Shown one piece after another: positions 14,275 to 26,661 of a stretch of DNA of 64,000 nucleotides (the first letter of the stretch is position 1; each line of letters begins with the position of its first letter). Source of the stretch: Trichuris trichiura (lineage: Eukaryota > Nematoda > Enoplea > Trichinellida > Trichuridae). The DNA is taken from assembly GCA_037903355.1 (NCBI GenBank), contig JBAJFE010000061.1, positions 806,001 to 870,000 on the forward strand, in the 5' to 3' direction. The translations under genes were made by a program, and so were the position numbers. Under the pieces are notes generated by a model. That model searched no databases. It worked only from the letters and a program-made list of their open reading frames with translations, and was not told where the DNA came from.

Positions 14275-15429
14275 CATTAGGTTGCTTCTTTTTCTACGGA
14301 TTTTTATGTCCCGTTGAAAAAACTTTTATTACTAAAATGTCCGGAGCTTTCGGGTCACTCGAGACCCGTCATCAGCGGTCTTAAGTTGTAAATATGATTT
14401 TTGGCAGCGAATGCCATCTATCGTTTCTGAGGATTTTAAAGCGGGCATTTTTGAAGTTTTCCGTTGGTAGGTTTTTGCATTTGAGTCTGTCAGCGCAATT
14501 CTTTTTCTTGTTCCGTATGGCTTCTAGATTTTGTCTTCGTTGGTTGTTTCGAGCATTCTTTTTTGTTGTTGAATCGCTGTTTTTCCATCTTGCATTCATT
14601 TTTCTTCTTCTTTCTTTCTTCTTTCTTCTTTTTCTTTCTTTGTTCCATATATATTGCAATCTTATCCATTTCTATTTGTTCTAGAACAGACCAATCGTGG
14701 ACCCAAAAATTACAATGGGAAAAGCCAAACAAGCCTCTGCTGTAGTGGAACACGTGACGCAATGCACGCAACCACTCCACCCAAAAGTTTTATGTTACGA
14801 AAACAATTTACAGTTAAGAAGAATTAAAGAAGCACTATATATTAGACATAATACGACTTACAACCGCGATCAAGGAGTGGACATAAGTGGGATTTGGACA
14901 AATATTGTGACGCGGTATAATTGTTGCTCACTCAACAGATGAAATACAAAAACCGGGAAAGAAGAAAAAACGAATAATTAGAACAAATAGAAATGGATAA
15001 GATTGCAATATATATGGAACAAAGAAAGAAAAAGAAAAAGGAAAAAGAAGAAAGAAAGAAGAAGAAAAATGAATGCAATATGGAAAAACAGCGATTCAAC
15101 AACAAAAAAGAATGCTCGAAACAACCAACGAAGACAAAATCTAGAAGCCATACGGAACAAGAAAAAGAATTGCGCTGACAGACTCAAATGCAAGAACCTA
15201 CCAACGGAAAACTTCAAAAATGCCCGCTTTAAAATCCTCGGAAACGATAGATGGCATTCGCTGCCAAAAATCATATTTACAACTTAAGACCGCTGATGAC
15301 GGGTCTCGAATGACCCGAAAGCTCCGGACATTTTAGTAATAAAAGTTTTTTCAACGGGACATAAAAATCCGTACAAAAAGAAGCAACCAAATGAAATTAT
15401 ACGGTCCCGTACGAAGACACTATATCTTC
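14275..15429 (+). mobile_element. Long fold-back element FB-2 (1.15 kb)
   Basis: Two arms of about 410 bp (about 14279-14695 and 14975-15385) are near-perfect reverse complements around a unique loop of about 280 bp. The arms start with the family core (cggagctttcgggtc...gagacccgtcatcagcggt), continue with a segment ending in a pyrimidine/purine-rich tract (ttcttctttctttc and its complement), and are followed on the right by the 3' tail containing cggtcccgtac. The flanks 14260-14274 (aaagctggatggctt) and 15430-15444 (aaaactggatggcta) match at 13 of 15 positions and look like a target duplication. ORFs inside (lysine-rich one way, phenylalanine-rich the other) are products of the tract and are not called as genes. 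Confidence 0.85.
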
Positions 15430-16243
15430 AAAACTGGATGGCTATCATTTCTGCATGAGCGAACCTGCACTTTACAAAGTATGGTAGACTTTTTGCGAGA
15501 TTCGAAGTCGTAAAGAAGCGGCTTTACATTCTGTCAGCTTTATGTAGCTGAAAATACTCAATCATGTACTAACATTATAAATTATTTAGTTACGTGAATG
15601 GCTTAAATTGCATTTGGCCGTACTGAAACAACCGAGGCTCTTAGAAACCTCTTTTCTGTAAATGCAGCTCTTCCTTTTGCAAATGAAAGTTTTGATTTTT
15701 TAAATGAGTGTTTCCCCCACATTTCTGCTGCCGTGTAGGTGTATTAAACGGAAATGCGGAAACTATTTGTTACAACATGCAATTTTGAATAGGTAGGACA
15801 AGAACATGCAGTTGTAGCAACTTTCAAAAATGTGATTTCTTCAATTGCGAAGCTGTTTGTATTACCACCCCGCTACTCGTAGTTATTTACAACGGAATTT
15901 CGATTACGAATTTTTCATAATAACGGAACGAAAAGGTTAAACGTGCAGATTATTTAAATTCTTATTACCAAAGCAACGCAAGCTGTGAAGCTACGAAAAC
16001 TATCTTAGATACACTTTCAAGGTATGAGCATTCTTACCCTTCTTTGGCAGTTCTGTTAAACTGGTGTTCAGAACTACTTGTAGACAAGCTAAACATAATG
16101 GTGTGAATTTAAACAAATGATTGCTGCTACGTCTTACAAGCGGGCAGCAATATTGTTTTAGCTGGATACGCTCTTTAAATTCATGAACTGAAAAAGCCGA
16201 TCGGCTGTAGTACCAATAGCACCTATTCCTAGCAGCTGAGAGA
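15430..16243. other. Upstream region of protease P
   Basis: No coding or repeat structure recognised. It lies between fold-back element FB-2 and the first exon of protease P and presumably contains its promoter, but no convincing TATA element was identified. Confidence 0.4.
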
Positions 16244-19200
16244 ATGGCTCATCTTATTAGCTATGAGCTGCTCGCTACAATTTACGCTTTCAGTATGTTC
16301 CACGATTACTGTGAGGTAAGTACGGATTTGCACATGTATGAACTTTGAATGGGTAAATGAATTCAGTTAATGTTTCTGTGAAAGACGACTGACAATGAGA
16401 TCAGCGACTCTTTAATGCAGATGATTTATGCAACCGATGAATCGTACTACTTCACAGCGATGATAAAATCGATCAAGTTTGCATAGGAGGAGATATTAAC
16501 AAAAACTTAACGGAAAAACAGTTTTTCAATTACAACGAGCTGACGGTTTGACATTAGCATGAGCTTGTCTAGGAGCTGTTACATGTAAACGGGTTGGTAC
16601 AATGTAGCATTGGTTATATAGTTCTTTAAAGCGGTCTTTTTATGTTACTCTTTCGTAACTGCGCTAAAGCAAACATAAGTCAGCCGCCAAAGAGTTGTCA
16701 ACTAATTTGCGTAATGTATGCATCTCGCAACTATCACTGACGATACTCATCATTTTGTTTAGATTTCATGCTTTTTCGCTTTAGGCAATATGTGGAAAGC
16801 CATTTTTTGAACCGACGGTTTCCAATCGCCCAAAAGCTGGCAGTCGAATTGGCTACGGAAGGGAGGCAAGACCGCATTCCTATCCTTGGCAAGTCTATAT
16901 CGCTTCAAAGTTTGGGGCGATGGCGCAAACTTGCGGGGGCAGTTTATTACACTGGAAGGAAGAAAATGCTTCAAACATCATTCTAACTGCTGCCCATTGC
17001 ATCATTGATGTGTAAGTAAAATGCAAATATTTGTCAACTGCCTTCAGATTGTACCTGCCTAATCAAGTGCCACTTGTGTTTTGTATGCTTATCATTTTTT
17101 AATCTTTGTTCGAGACCAGGAATGAAAAGTCAAAATTAGTTCTAATACGTCGCTATGAATATGCTAATACAGACAGGTCTGCATACTGTGCTGGATGCAT
17201 GAGCCCTTCCGTGCGCTTGCTAAACGTGTTTGCAGCTTTTTATTGGGTTACCACTTTGGTAACCTTTCGGCTTGTTTTGTTGTCGCAACCCTTACCTATT
17301 GAATTATCATTAATAAGGATTAACAATTTTAACTAGGCGAAAGTCTTTTTTGTTTTATACTTATGAATTCTATCTTTACTGCTTTCTTCTAGATCACAAC
17401 TTCAGGAACCACGTTCAGCATGGGAAGAAATGAGGCTATCCCTTGCTCGCTTTTTTCTTCGGTGAGTCGACGTGCACCGTTTTGCTACGACAATTGTTTC
17501 GTGTATTTGGCCGGCTTAATCACTCGTTTCAACTTAAAAGGTGCGCCATTTTTCAGGGACAAATATTATGGAATAAAGATGGCAAACGCAAGTGAAATAA
17601 CAGTTTTTCTCGGTGCGCATGATGTTCAAATGTTGGGTAAACATGTTCAAGTTGCGGCGGTTTCAACTATAGTCCTCGGCACGTTTCATAAGTACTGGAG
17701 AAAAGAAGATATAGCCATTTTGAAGTTGGACCGACAAGTTGCCTACAACCATTTCATTCAAGGAATTTGCCTTCCCTCTGAAAACGAAACATTAAGCGAA
17801 GGAACTGCGTGCGTTGTGACGGGATGGGGCGACATAGGTAAATGTCAAACTGATAAATTGATTGTTAACTATAACTGCATTTTGCAACCGATAAAAATTT
17901 TAATCAAGAAAAATGATTAACAAACGCGTTCTGCCCTGATTTCGTTGTTATCGATTGTTTTTCCAAACGGCTAGTGAACTTCACGCTCATTTGCTTAGAA
18001 TTGGGTATGCCGTCGAATAGACTACAACAAATCATGGTATTTGTTCACCACGGAAATATCAACCACCCCAACTTCAGAAGAGGAGAAATGATTTGCGCCG
18101 GTACTAAGATGGAGGATTCCGGACCAAGAAAAGTATGTTGACGCAAATTCAAATGCACTTTAATTCTTTGTGGTGAAAAGCTGTAGAAAGGATTAATTTA
18201 GTTGTGGTAATGATCTTTTTCTTCAAGATAATGCGCGTTGAGGCTTACTGTTCGCTAAAAACCCGTTCATCCCAACTATTGGTACGATTAATAAACACTG
18301 CACTACAGATAGTACTAACAGTTAAACATTCGAATGTGGGAATAATTTGTTTTGTGCTAAGTTTTCTTCTATTATTCAATTTCTTTCTCAATCATAAAAA
18401 TGAAATATTTTAGTGTAATTTTAAGAAATCTCCTGAACTTTCAGGTAACCTGCAGGCTGTTATTAATGTACCCCTAAAAGTATATTCAAATGGAAATCGA
18501 AAAGACTAAGCATTCAGCAACTCGAAGGGTAATCACAGCAAAGTATAGTTATTCGAATTTACCAAGAACAGGGTTGCAACGATATGAACAAATAACTTAC
18601 AAGTTGTAACGCTATTGTGACAGATTTTGGAGAAAAGCTTGACTTTCAGGTGCACTTTTATTTCTTAGAGGGGTCTGTATCAACAGGCATTTTTTAAATT
18701 GACAGTTAAACCACAATCATATGGGAAGAACACGGAGAACTACCACAGCCTTCAGTATTCAAACAGAGTGCAGCCACAATTATCCAGACTAATCGACATG
18801 AGGAGCAGTTGTCCGGATAAATATATACCAATGTTTTAAACTACTTTTCCATGTATTCACCTATTTGCTAATACACGTTTTTAAGTGTACAACAAATTAA
18901 TATGACTTATATTTTGTCTTATATGAAAAAACATGCCTTATTTAAACATCTGATAGGCACGTTTCCTTCAACGCTGCCAAAGGCTTCTTAGGTCCTCAAA
19001 TCAGAGATAGTTTGCAACTACAGTTACCTTTTCCAAGCGCATCTCGTTTGCCAAGGAGCAGCGGCGAAGTTTTCAAAAACTTTACCGCACAAAGAAGGGG
19101 TAAAAAACTTAAATCTAAGCTTTGTCTTCCTCTTCTCCTTCTTTCTCCGGCTGATAATAGAGGCCGAACAATTTCGTCGTTGTTCAAAGTCTGAAAACCC

Positions 19201-20167
19201 GCATACTCATTATCATATGCAAATTACATTTCAATAGCATAACTGCTGTGTTCCTTCCACATTTGATGAACTTTCGCTCACTGTAGAGTTTTTGCGTCTT
19301 CCTCAGTCTCCGCAGTGCTCAAACTTTTATTTATCGTTGTGCCGATAAGTTTCGTCGTTAAGCTTCTCAAAGCCGAACGTCTTACGGAATCTCAGCTCTC
19401 TGCTACCATATGGCAAAACTCTGTCAAAGTTATTTTCTTCTGTAATCTCATTTCAGTCTCCACGTTGTTATTTTTCGACAATGAAAGGCGACTGCGCAAG
19501 TTTTCCTGAGACGCGCCTTGCAGAATTTCAATTACAACTTGTCCTTTCAGCTTTCTAATAGAAGTAACACTGGGCGCATGAAATTTCACAGCTGCAAGCT
19601 CAACTGATTGATATGAGGAAGCTTTATTCATTACTAAGATTGACACGCCATTTTGGTGGGAGGTTCTTGATATATCTACACATCAAGTTCAGTCAAACTT
19701 TGATTAGGTCTATATATCCAGCCGTCGAAAATATTGTCGCAAAAGGAGCACTGGCTAATGTATACTGGGAATTAAGTTAGCTTTTTTCACCCTGCTTTAA
19801 GCATGTAGAAAATATGCCGCAGTTCAGGTTTAGGCATCTTAATAGGCATGTATTTATTTGCGTTATTCAGATGCCTTTTTAACTGAGCTTGTAATAAGAC
19901 TGCTTAATGAAAGACGTGGGATTTTCATTGTCGCCCTGCTTGTGTGATCTTCACGTTGATTGCATCTCAATATTTTAGGGCGACTCTGGCAGCCCGCTGG
20001 TATGCAAGAAGAACAATACCTACTATATTCAGGGACTGGTGTCGTTTCGCATGGTCAACGTTTGCACAACGTACCTTGAAAACGTAGCTTACGTTAAGGT
20101 GCCAAAGTTTCTGAAATGGCTAGAATACAATATTGAAAGGCTGCAACAAAACCTGTTCAGCAAATGA
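16244..20167 (+). CDS. Secreted chymotrypsin-like serine protease P, complete, plus strand
   Basis: Five exons: 16244-16315 (signal peptide, starts MAHLISYELLATIYAF, donor GAG|GTAAGT), 16785-17011, 17557-17837, 17999-18132 and 19979-20167. They total 903 bp, 300 residues. Motifs: AICGKP, activation site R|IGYGREA, SYPWQV, CGGSL, His57 in LTAAHC, Asp102 in EDIAILKL, ICLP, CVVTGWG, MICAG, Ser195 in GDSGSPLVC. Two features differ from the array genes: GDSGS instead of GDSGG, and exon lengths 227/281/134, which group it with A and B rather than M1-M7. Before Ser195 the sequence is MEDSGPRK, without Cys191. Intron 4 is 1.85 kb and holds nothing recognised. Copies of exon 5 and the end of this intron recur as relics at 25946, 32324 and 53298. 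Confidence 0.88.
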
Positions 20168-20170
20168 GCT

Positions 20171-20176
20171 AATAAA
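20171..20176 (+). terminator. Candidate polyadenylation signal of protease P
   Basis: AATAAA begins four bases after the stop codon of protease P, implying a very short 3' UTR if used. Position and canonical hexamer support it; no transcript data are available. Confidence 0.45.
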
Positions 20177-20697
20177 GGCAGTAAATGTGTCCAAACATTG
20201 CAGCCAAATAAGGGGAGGTTTCTTCGTATCAAACTTTTTCCATTTATCCGGCAAAGCATTGTTGCTCACTCACAAGTTCGCATTATGCATTCCATTCCCT
20301 GACTGCATTAGAATTACTGCGAAAAAAAGACATTAGCCATGATACTTGTTAGTCAATTAAAGAACGTTAACGCAGCCGAAACCCCTGCACAGTGGAACAA
20401 ATGAAAATGGAGGAAAAGTTGAGCTGCAGCTCAAAACCGTTTCAGAGCTACGAGAGTAAATCAGAAAGCCTTTAAAAACGACAGAGTGTAAAAGTCCCTA
20501 TTCTACGATGTTCGTCAACTTCTTCAAACACCGCTGCAATTTACCTCAAAAGATCAGCTGGACGTGAAGGCTAGAAAAAGTTTAATCGATTACAAATGCG
20601 GCTAGCACTAGTTCATTGGAAGAAAATCACATAAAGCAAAGGTACAGACGTTACAACGCACGCTGTATGTCTAGCTTTTTTAGCTCCATACGCTACC

Positions 20698-23600
20698 TTA
20701 TACATTATTCGCAGCTGTTGGTATCACTTCCCTCATCCAGTTTAGATATTTTGAAACTTCTGTAAATACGGAGAATTCTTCCGTTTTATCGAAACCAACC
20801 ACATCGATACTGAACGATATTATTCCATAGAGGACAAATTTGTTGTCTTTCAAACAGGCCAATGGACCACCCGAATCACCCTGAAAGAGAAATCAGTGTT
20901 ATTCAGCGATGTGACAACAACGAAAAAGGTGAACGAAGCTGCGTTAGCTCAAAATGTACCTTTCGATTATTAAGCGACTGCGTAAATGAAGTTTGCATTT
21001 TTACTTCTACTCTACAGGACAGTGCAAGTGCAATTGATAAACTCCAAAACCTACCTCAGCGCTTCCACCTTCGTCCTTACGATGGTGCAACGTATTTTTT
21101 TTATTGAATCCAGAATAAAGAACCTTGCCGCCGTACAACGATACTTCGAGTTGTTGCAATTCATCAGGATTCCGTCCATTTCCTGTGTAAAACAAGCTTA
21201 AAAAATATTGTATTTAAGGGGATATAAAATTCTGGATAAATAAGTCAAATGACCCTTCTGTAACAATGTGTTTAAAATCAACTGTATGCAGTCATACGCG
21301 ATTGCGTTGTTGCAAAAATTGCAACTTACCGATTCTGCCCCATCCCGTCACGAAACATCGGCTTCCCTTCGAAGCTATTTCTTCATTTATGGATGGAAGG
21401 CAAATGCCCTGAATGTACTTGCTGTAATGCACTTTTCTGCCTAACTTTAATATGGCGATGTCGTCTTTTTCATTAAACTTGTGGTATGTGCCAGGAATTA
21501 TATGAGTAACCGCATACTTCTCACGTGTAGTTTCCACACGTTTTAAATTATGGGCTCCGAGGTAAACAGTTACGTTTTCTGGATTGGCAAGTGGCACTTC
21601 AACTTTGGCTTTCCTGAAAATCATTCAACCTTACAGTTAGACCAGCGCAACATTTAACTTAACAAATATTTCGGATTGAGTACTCGACTGTATCAAGTCT
21701 GGCATCAAAAATTTAAACGTTTATAGAAGTACAAATATACGATAAGCTGAAGTAAACATTTCGTAATATGTCGCAACAGATTTCAGTGAAAAATTCAATA
21801 TTTAGATTACCTGAAATTTCCACATTTTAAATCACGACGATACGATTCATTGTGCTGACTATAATAATAATGCTATAATCTTTATGTTGCTGTTCATGGA
21901 GTGGCTTGCCGACATGAAGGCCGACCTGACGGGCAGCACACTCAACGCTGATTACGGGAATCGATTGACTCGAAAGCTTCGCAACTTCACGTTTATGAAA
22001 CAAGCGTTATTTCAAAGAACAGGTTGCAAATCGCAAAAAGGTTTACAAGAGACGCTTACAAAACGCATCCGTTAGGAAGAAAGGAAAAGGAAAAAGAAAA
22101 AAAGAAAACTGAAACTATTCTTCCAGTAAATAGATTTATTGCCAGCTCAAAGATGATCGTTTGTTAACGTTAATAGGTTAAAGAACTGCTTATGTACGAA
22201 GACGATTTCTTGATACCCAAATGAGTTCGTTATACGCACAAGTACTACACACATTTATCATTAAGCTCCCTTTGTCCAGATTAATGAGGCAGTTTTGCAC
22301 AAATAAAAACGCCGTGGTTTGAAAAAACAACTAATGCACCTTCGATAAGGAAGGTTGAAAATGCGTCAGAGATGATAGGGTTTTGCATCTTTGCAGCAAA
22401 ATATACGACTGTCCATCTGTGAAACGTTGTGGTCACTTTAAGCGGTTTAGCCAAATAGCGCATTGGTAATGTGCTCACCTTTTAATCGACTTTTCCAGAT
22501 GGAACATCAACTCTTTGAAAAGTGAAATGGAGTTTCTGAACCGATCTCTGCAAACAGAATAGACGGACAGTTAAGAAGTCAACAAATGGACCGACCGATG
22601 AAAGTTTTATAAATTTTGTGTAAAAAGCTCATCCTGTTCATGAACTGATGCTCCATATTTAAAAGCAAAAATGGTTTTCTTAAGTAAAGGCTAATAATAT
22701 ATCGTCTTTTCACAGCAAGCCTTCAAAATTTTCGAAAATGGCTCTAGCAAGACGAAGTGATCAGCAAAACTAGACAGACTGCAGAGGATTAACAGTATTA
22801 AGATAACATAGCTAATTTCAATAAAAGCGAAATTAGAGCTAATAATCACAAAAGTGTTAACAGTTTGTAGCTGTGGCAATGCTGGCCAGTGAACCGGACC
22901 CCCCTCAGGGCATAGTAGGATGACGCCTCGCACTGCCTGGCGTCGACGTCGTCCTCCCTGTGGTGCAAGGGATGCGGCCCTATCGAGGCCGCGTCTAGCG
23001 GACGAGGTCACCTCCTTGATGATGCGCGACCCCGCTCCAGGTTACTGACCAACGAGCCGTTCACCCCAGAATGGCCCCATAATCGTCTATATAAGATTAC
23101 GGGAGCTGGGGCGTAGGGACTCTTTCCTCTATCGTGTACTCGCTTACATCAGTAAACAGTTCAGTGAATCGAAGCCTTCGTTCTTGGCGCAAGTGTTCTC
23201 CCACAGTAGCACAACCGTTTTAAATAAAAAATAGTTGAATCGCTTATATTTAAGACGCCTCAGCTTACAGTACAGGCATGGGCAGAAGCGGATACCTAAA
23301 ATAACGCACAAATAATTTTCACCAGGTAACACCACCGAGATAAACTTGTCTTTTCCGTCTAGCAATTCTAACACTGAAAATTTAGGAAACATAAAATTAC
23401 ATATAAATGACGCAATGGGCAGCGGTCAGAACTAGATCTGAGGAGTTGTGACCATTCCAGTCTATAAGGCTACCACCGCATTTGGATAGCGAACCATTTA
23501 TGTTAACATAAATCAGTGCCTGCCACGGATGAGAATGTGGTACTGCTTCGAAACCATGAACAATGCGATTGTTCCGTCCATGTACAGGAACTGGATCAAA

Positions 23601-24256
23601 GTAAGGTTTTCCACAGACTGCCTAAACGGAACACAATACAGTCAGTTAACGAGTTCAGAGCAAATCTACACTGGCTGAATTGTATATACGCATGTTAATA
23701 CATTGTAGGTTTTTTTAACATTTACAATTTCCCAAATCAGTTCTTAGATTTATAAAGACTTCCCACCACTGAAGAGCAATGACATACAGTCTAGCTAGCG
23801 ACTCCTGGAGTTAGCTGAGTTAGACCTATAATAAAGAAGTTATTGCAGCTGAGGAAAGAATTCGCCATTTTTTATTCAAGTACAATGGTTTGAAAACCGA
23901 TCCAGATTAATTACGGTAGTATGAAGGTGAACTACTCAAAAGCTGAGAAAAGCAAGCTTTAATGTTTCTGAAGGTGAATTTCTTGTTCACCATTAGACAG
24001 ATAGTAACGAAAGCTAAGGCTTAAGCCATTCAAATATTAAACTGACCGTGCTGCTATGCTTATCGCACGTTTATCAGCATGACGTTGGATTATCACTAAT
24101 AAATATGGAATGACGTCGATAATGGTGCTTTTGCTATCTCTGAGAGATTATTCGTTTGCAGTTTTAAAACACATACAGTCAGCTTACTTCGCTACACTTT
24201 CTGAACAAGATCGCAGGGAGGATCACGATCAACAGAACGTGGCTTTGAAATTCCAT
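20698..24256 (-). CDS. Secreted chymotrypsin-like serine protease M1 (array copy 1)
   Basis: Exons 24188-24256, 23401-23621, 21330-21613, 21055-21182 and 20698-20880 give 885 bp, 294 residues. Exon 1 is a signal peptide (MEFQSHVLLIV...) ending GAA|GTAAGC. Exon 2 has AVCGKP, the activation site R|IVHGFEA, SHPWQA and LTAAHC (His57). Exon 3 has DDIAILKL (Asp102) and CFVTGWG. Exon 5 has GDSGGPLAC (Ser195). The pocket reads GGSAE before GDSGG, so position 189 is Gly. M1 differs from its sisters by losing two cysteines: LHHRKDEGG instead of LCHRMNEGG in exon 4, and DVVGF instead of DVFCL in exon 5. Intron 2 carries a solo LTR (22872-23205). It is closest to M2 and M3. A TTTAAA box lies 35 bp upstream of the start. 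Confidence 0.9.
22872..23205. mobile_element. Solo LTR (334 bp) inside intron 2 of M1
   Basis: GC-rich island starting TGTGGCAATG and ending CTCCCACA, bounded by the 5-bp direct repeat GTAGC (22867-22871 and 23206-23210). It includes a TATA-like tctatataaga near 23085. The corresponding introns of M2-M7 lack this block, so the empty site is visible in the paralogues. TG...CA ends with a 5-bp duplication are typical of Ty3/gypsy or retroviral-type LTRs. No internal region remains, consistent with LTR-LTR recombination. Confidence 0.85.
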
Positions 24257-24279
24257 ATTGACAAAGTAGATGGAACATA

Positions 24280-24296
24280 GCTGCCGGCCTTTTAAA
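24280..24296 (-). promoter_or_regulatory. Conserved TTTAAA-type core promoter of M1
   Basis: On the minus strand TTTAAAAGGCCGGCAG lies 25-40 bp before the start codon. The same box is found at equal distance upstream of M2 (30841-30856), M3 (36918-36933), M4 (41496-41511), M5 (49057-49072), M6 (58321-58334, weaker) and M7 (63413-63428). A TATA role and a very short leader are inferred from position and conservation. Confidence 0.45.
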
Positions 24297-24769
24297 ATAT
24301 AAAGAGCTTGAAGAGCCGTCGCGAAACGCAGTGCAGTGGCAGAGTACATATTTACCTCATTATGCTATGCTAGACTGGTAGCTGCTGCTGTTTGAACGTG
24401 CAAAGACAGTTGCTTAACATTTTTCATCCTTTATGTTTATAAGGAAGGAAAAGCTGGTACAAATCAGTCTGAATTCAGTGCAGACAGCAGTGAATGTACA
24501 ACGTCATTCTAAATTATTCAAACTTCATAGTATGCGTAAGAAATTATACACAACCACGGTAGACCAAAGTCAAGCGTATAACAAACTATATACTTAATTA
24601 ATAAGGAGGAGCTCTTATCTATGTCTGCAAGGCTATAGCCAAAGTTCATAATGCAAGAAACTCCAATGAACATTATACTAAGTGAAATGGTTATGCCTCA
24701 TTACCTCAGGACAGCAACTTATTTCCTACAGCCCAAATACTTCATGTTTGCACTCAAGTGTAACGTCAT

Positions 24770-24859
24770 ATGTTTGCACAGAGACGGCTGCGTTTTACGT
24801 TCTTAGCGATATTCCTGACCATGAATATTTCCTTTTTCAGAGGAGCGAATGTTACATAA
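24770..24859 (+). pseudogene. Broken copy of the repeated small signal-peptide-like ORF
   Basis: Starts MFAQRRLRFTFLAIFL, homologous to the 79-codon ORFs at 31320 and 41897, but reaches TAA after 29 codons. It lies about 500 bp upstream of M1 on the opposite strand. Confidence 0.4.
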
Positions 24860-25590
24860 CACAATGCAACCGCACCACATTACTAAGAGATCGAATTCTC
24901 AGATATCTAACTCGCTTCACGCAGCTACTCAATTTTTACAAGCAACCGAGAAATGACACTTATTTTTCTTCAGTAATGAATGTGAAGGCATATTAAGTAC
25001 GTGGCAGAAAAAAGTTCTTGAGATCCCCATGCTGTAGGTGTTATTATGAGCGAGAAAGTAATTCACGACGGCCCCTTTTATTTCACAAAATTTGCGCTTA
25101 GACAAAGGAAACCTCATCTCAGAATAGTAAAAGTTATTTAGTTAATAGGTTTGTTTGCTTGCGTTGTTTCTTTTGTTCTGCTTAACGCTATGTGCGATTC
25201 TTTGCCCATTTTACTCAGCATGTTAATTTTTGTACTAATAGCTGCAGGCTTTAGTTGGCAAGACAGATGTATGGTTCAGAACTGACAAAGACTTTCGCAC
25301 TTTTCTCTACGGCTATCTGCAGGTGAAGAGACCGGATAGAAAACTTTCATTATTTAGCTCAATTAGCACCAACGAAGCCAAAAGATATACTTCAATCAAA
25401 CGAAGTCAGAAGAAACTGCGCGGGGGACATTAACGTAATGCTAAAGGAATAAGTTACTCTTTCATTGGAACATCTGCTTAGGGAGGTACAGTGGTATACC
25501 CACGCACCTGAACAACTTAAACAAGGTCAGTATTATGTCACTGCCATCGTTATACTCTACAGTTTTTACGTTGCTGTCACACGGAAATGA

Positions 25591-25770
25591 GGTGCTCAAT
25601 TCGTGTACTCACCCAAACCGCCATCACATTCCATGCTCAGGGGCTCTTTCAGGCTACGAGAGTGGAAAGCAGATTCAGCATTTTAGTTAAGTAGAATTGC
25701 ATATCGACCTGCTTGAACATGATTTTTCCGATAGTGCCTATCAAGGTTGCGCTTCGTTATCCAATGATAC
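25591..25770 (-). pseudogene. Relic of the zinc-finger gene last exon (unit 1)
   Basis: On the minus strand it reads [13 protein letters not shown] followed by QAGRYAILLN and a stop, matching [13 protein letters not shown] of the gene at 11473-12870. Only the last finger half and a drifted tail remain, and the first two cysteines are absent. It abuts a segment from intron 4 of protease P at about 25771. Confidence 0.75.
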
Positions 25771-26122
25771 CAACAAACGGAAAACCTTAGTTCAGCATTG
25801 GGCGTCTTAATGGACGTGTATTTAATTGGATTTGCCAGATGCCTTTTAAATCACCGTGGAATAAGACTGTTGAATTAAAGACGTAGGATTTTCATTGACA
25901 CCCTGCTTGTATGATCTTTACATTGATTACATCTCAATATTTTAAGGCGACTCTGGCAGCCCGCTGGTATGTAAGAAGAGCAATACCTACTATATTCAGG
26001 GACTCGTGTCCTTTCGCATGCTCAACGTTTGCACAAAGTACCTTGAACACGTAGCTTTCGTAAAGGTGCCAAAATTTTTGAAATGGCTGGAATACAATAT
26101 TGAAAGGCTAGAACAAAACTAG
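25771..26122 (+). pseudogene. Relic of protease P: end of intron 4 plus exon 5 (unit 1)
   Basis: From 25946 it encodes GDSGSPLVCKKSNTYYIQGL and on to a TAG at 26120, close to exon 5 of P. The acceptor ttttag|GGC has become ttttaaGGC, which removes the splice site or shifts the frame, and no other P exons accompany it. It is a non-functional fragment carried along with the array unit. Confidence 0.8.
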
Positions 26123-26661
26123 TTCAGCAAATTAGCTAATAAAAGCAGTAAATGTATTCAAACACTGTAGCCAAATAAAGGAAGGCTTCTTCGTATGAAA
26201 CTTTTTTCATTTATCCGGCAAAGAGTTGCTGCTTGCTCACAAGTTCGCATTACGCATTCTATTCTCTGACTGCACTAGAATTACTGCGAAAGAAAAGACA
26301 TTAGCCATGATACTTGCTAGTTAATCAAAGAACGCTAACGCAGCCGAAACCCCTGCACAGTGCAACAAATGAAAAAGGAGGAAAAATTGATCTACAGCTC
26401 AAAACCGTTTCAGAGCTACGAGAGTAAATCGGAAAGCCTTTAAAAACGACAGAGTGTAAAAGTCTCTATTCTACGATGTTCGTCAACTTGTTCAAACAGC
26501 GCTGTGATTTACCTCAAAAGAACAGCTGGACGTGAAGGCTGGAAAACGTTTAATCGACCAAAAGTGGGGCTATCACTAGCTCATTGGAACAAAATCACAT
26601 AAAGCAAAGATACAGACGTTACAACGGACGCTTTATGTCAAGCTTTTTCTAGCCTCATACG

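Noticed and set aside
14394..14684. Overlapping ORFs of 90-98 codons on both strands at 14381-14780 and 14978-15287
   Set aside because: They are translations of the two arms of one inverted repeat and its low-complexity tract, identical in both arms; no protein family signal.
25120..25400. Short hydrophobic plus-strand frames repeated in each unit (for example 31609-31791, 42186-42392, 49940-50149)
   Set aside because: Their starts and frames differ between copies and are not conserved, so they look like repeated non-coding sequence.
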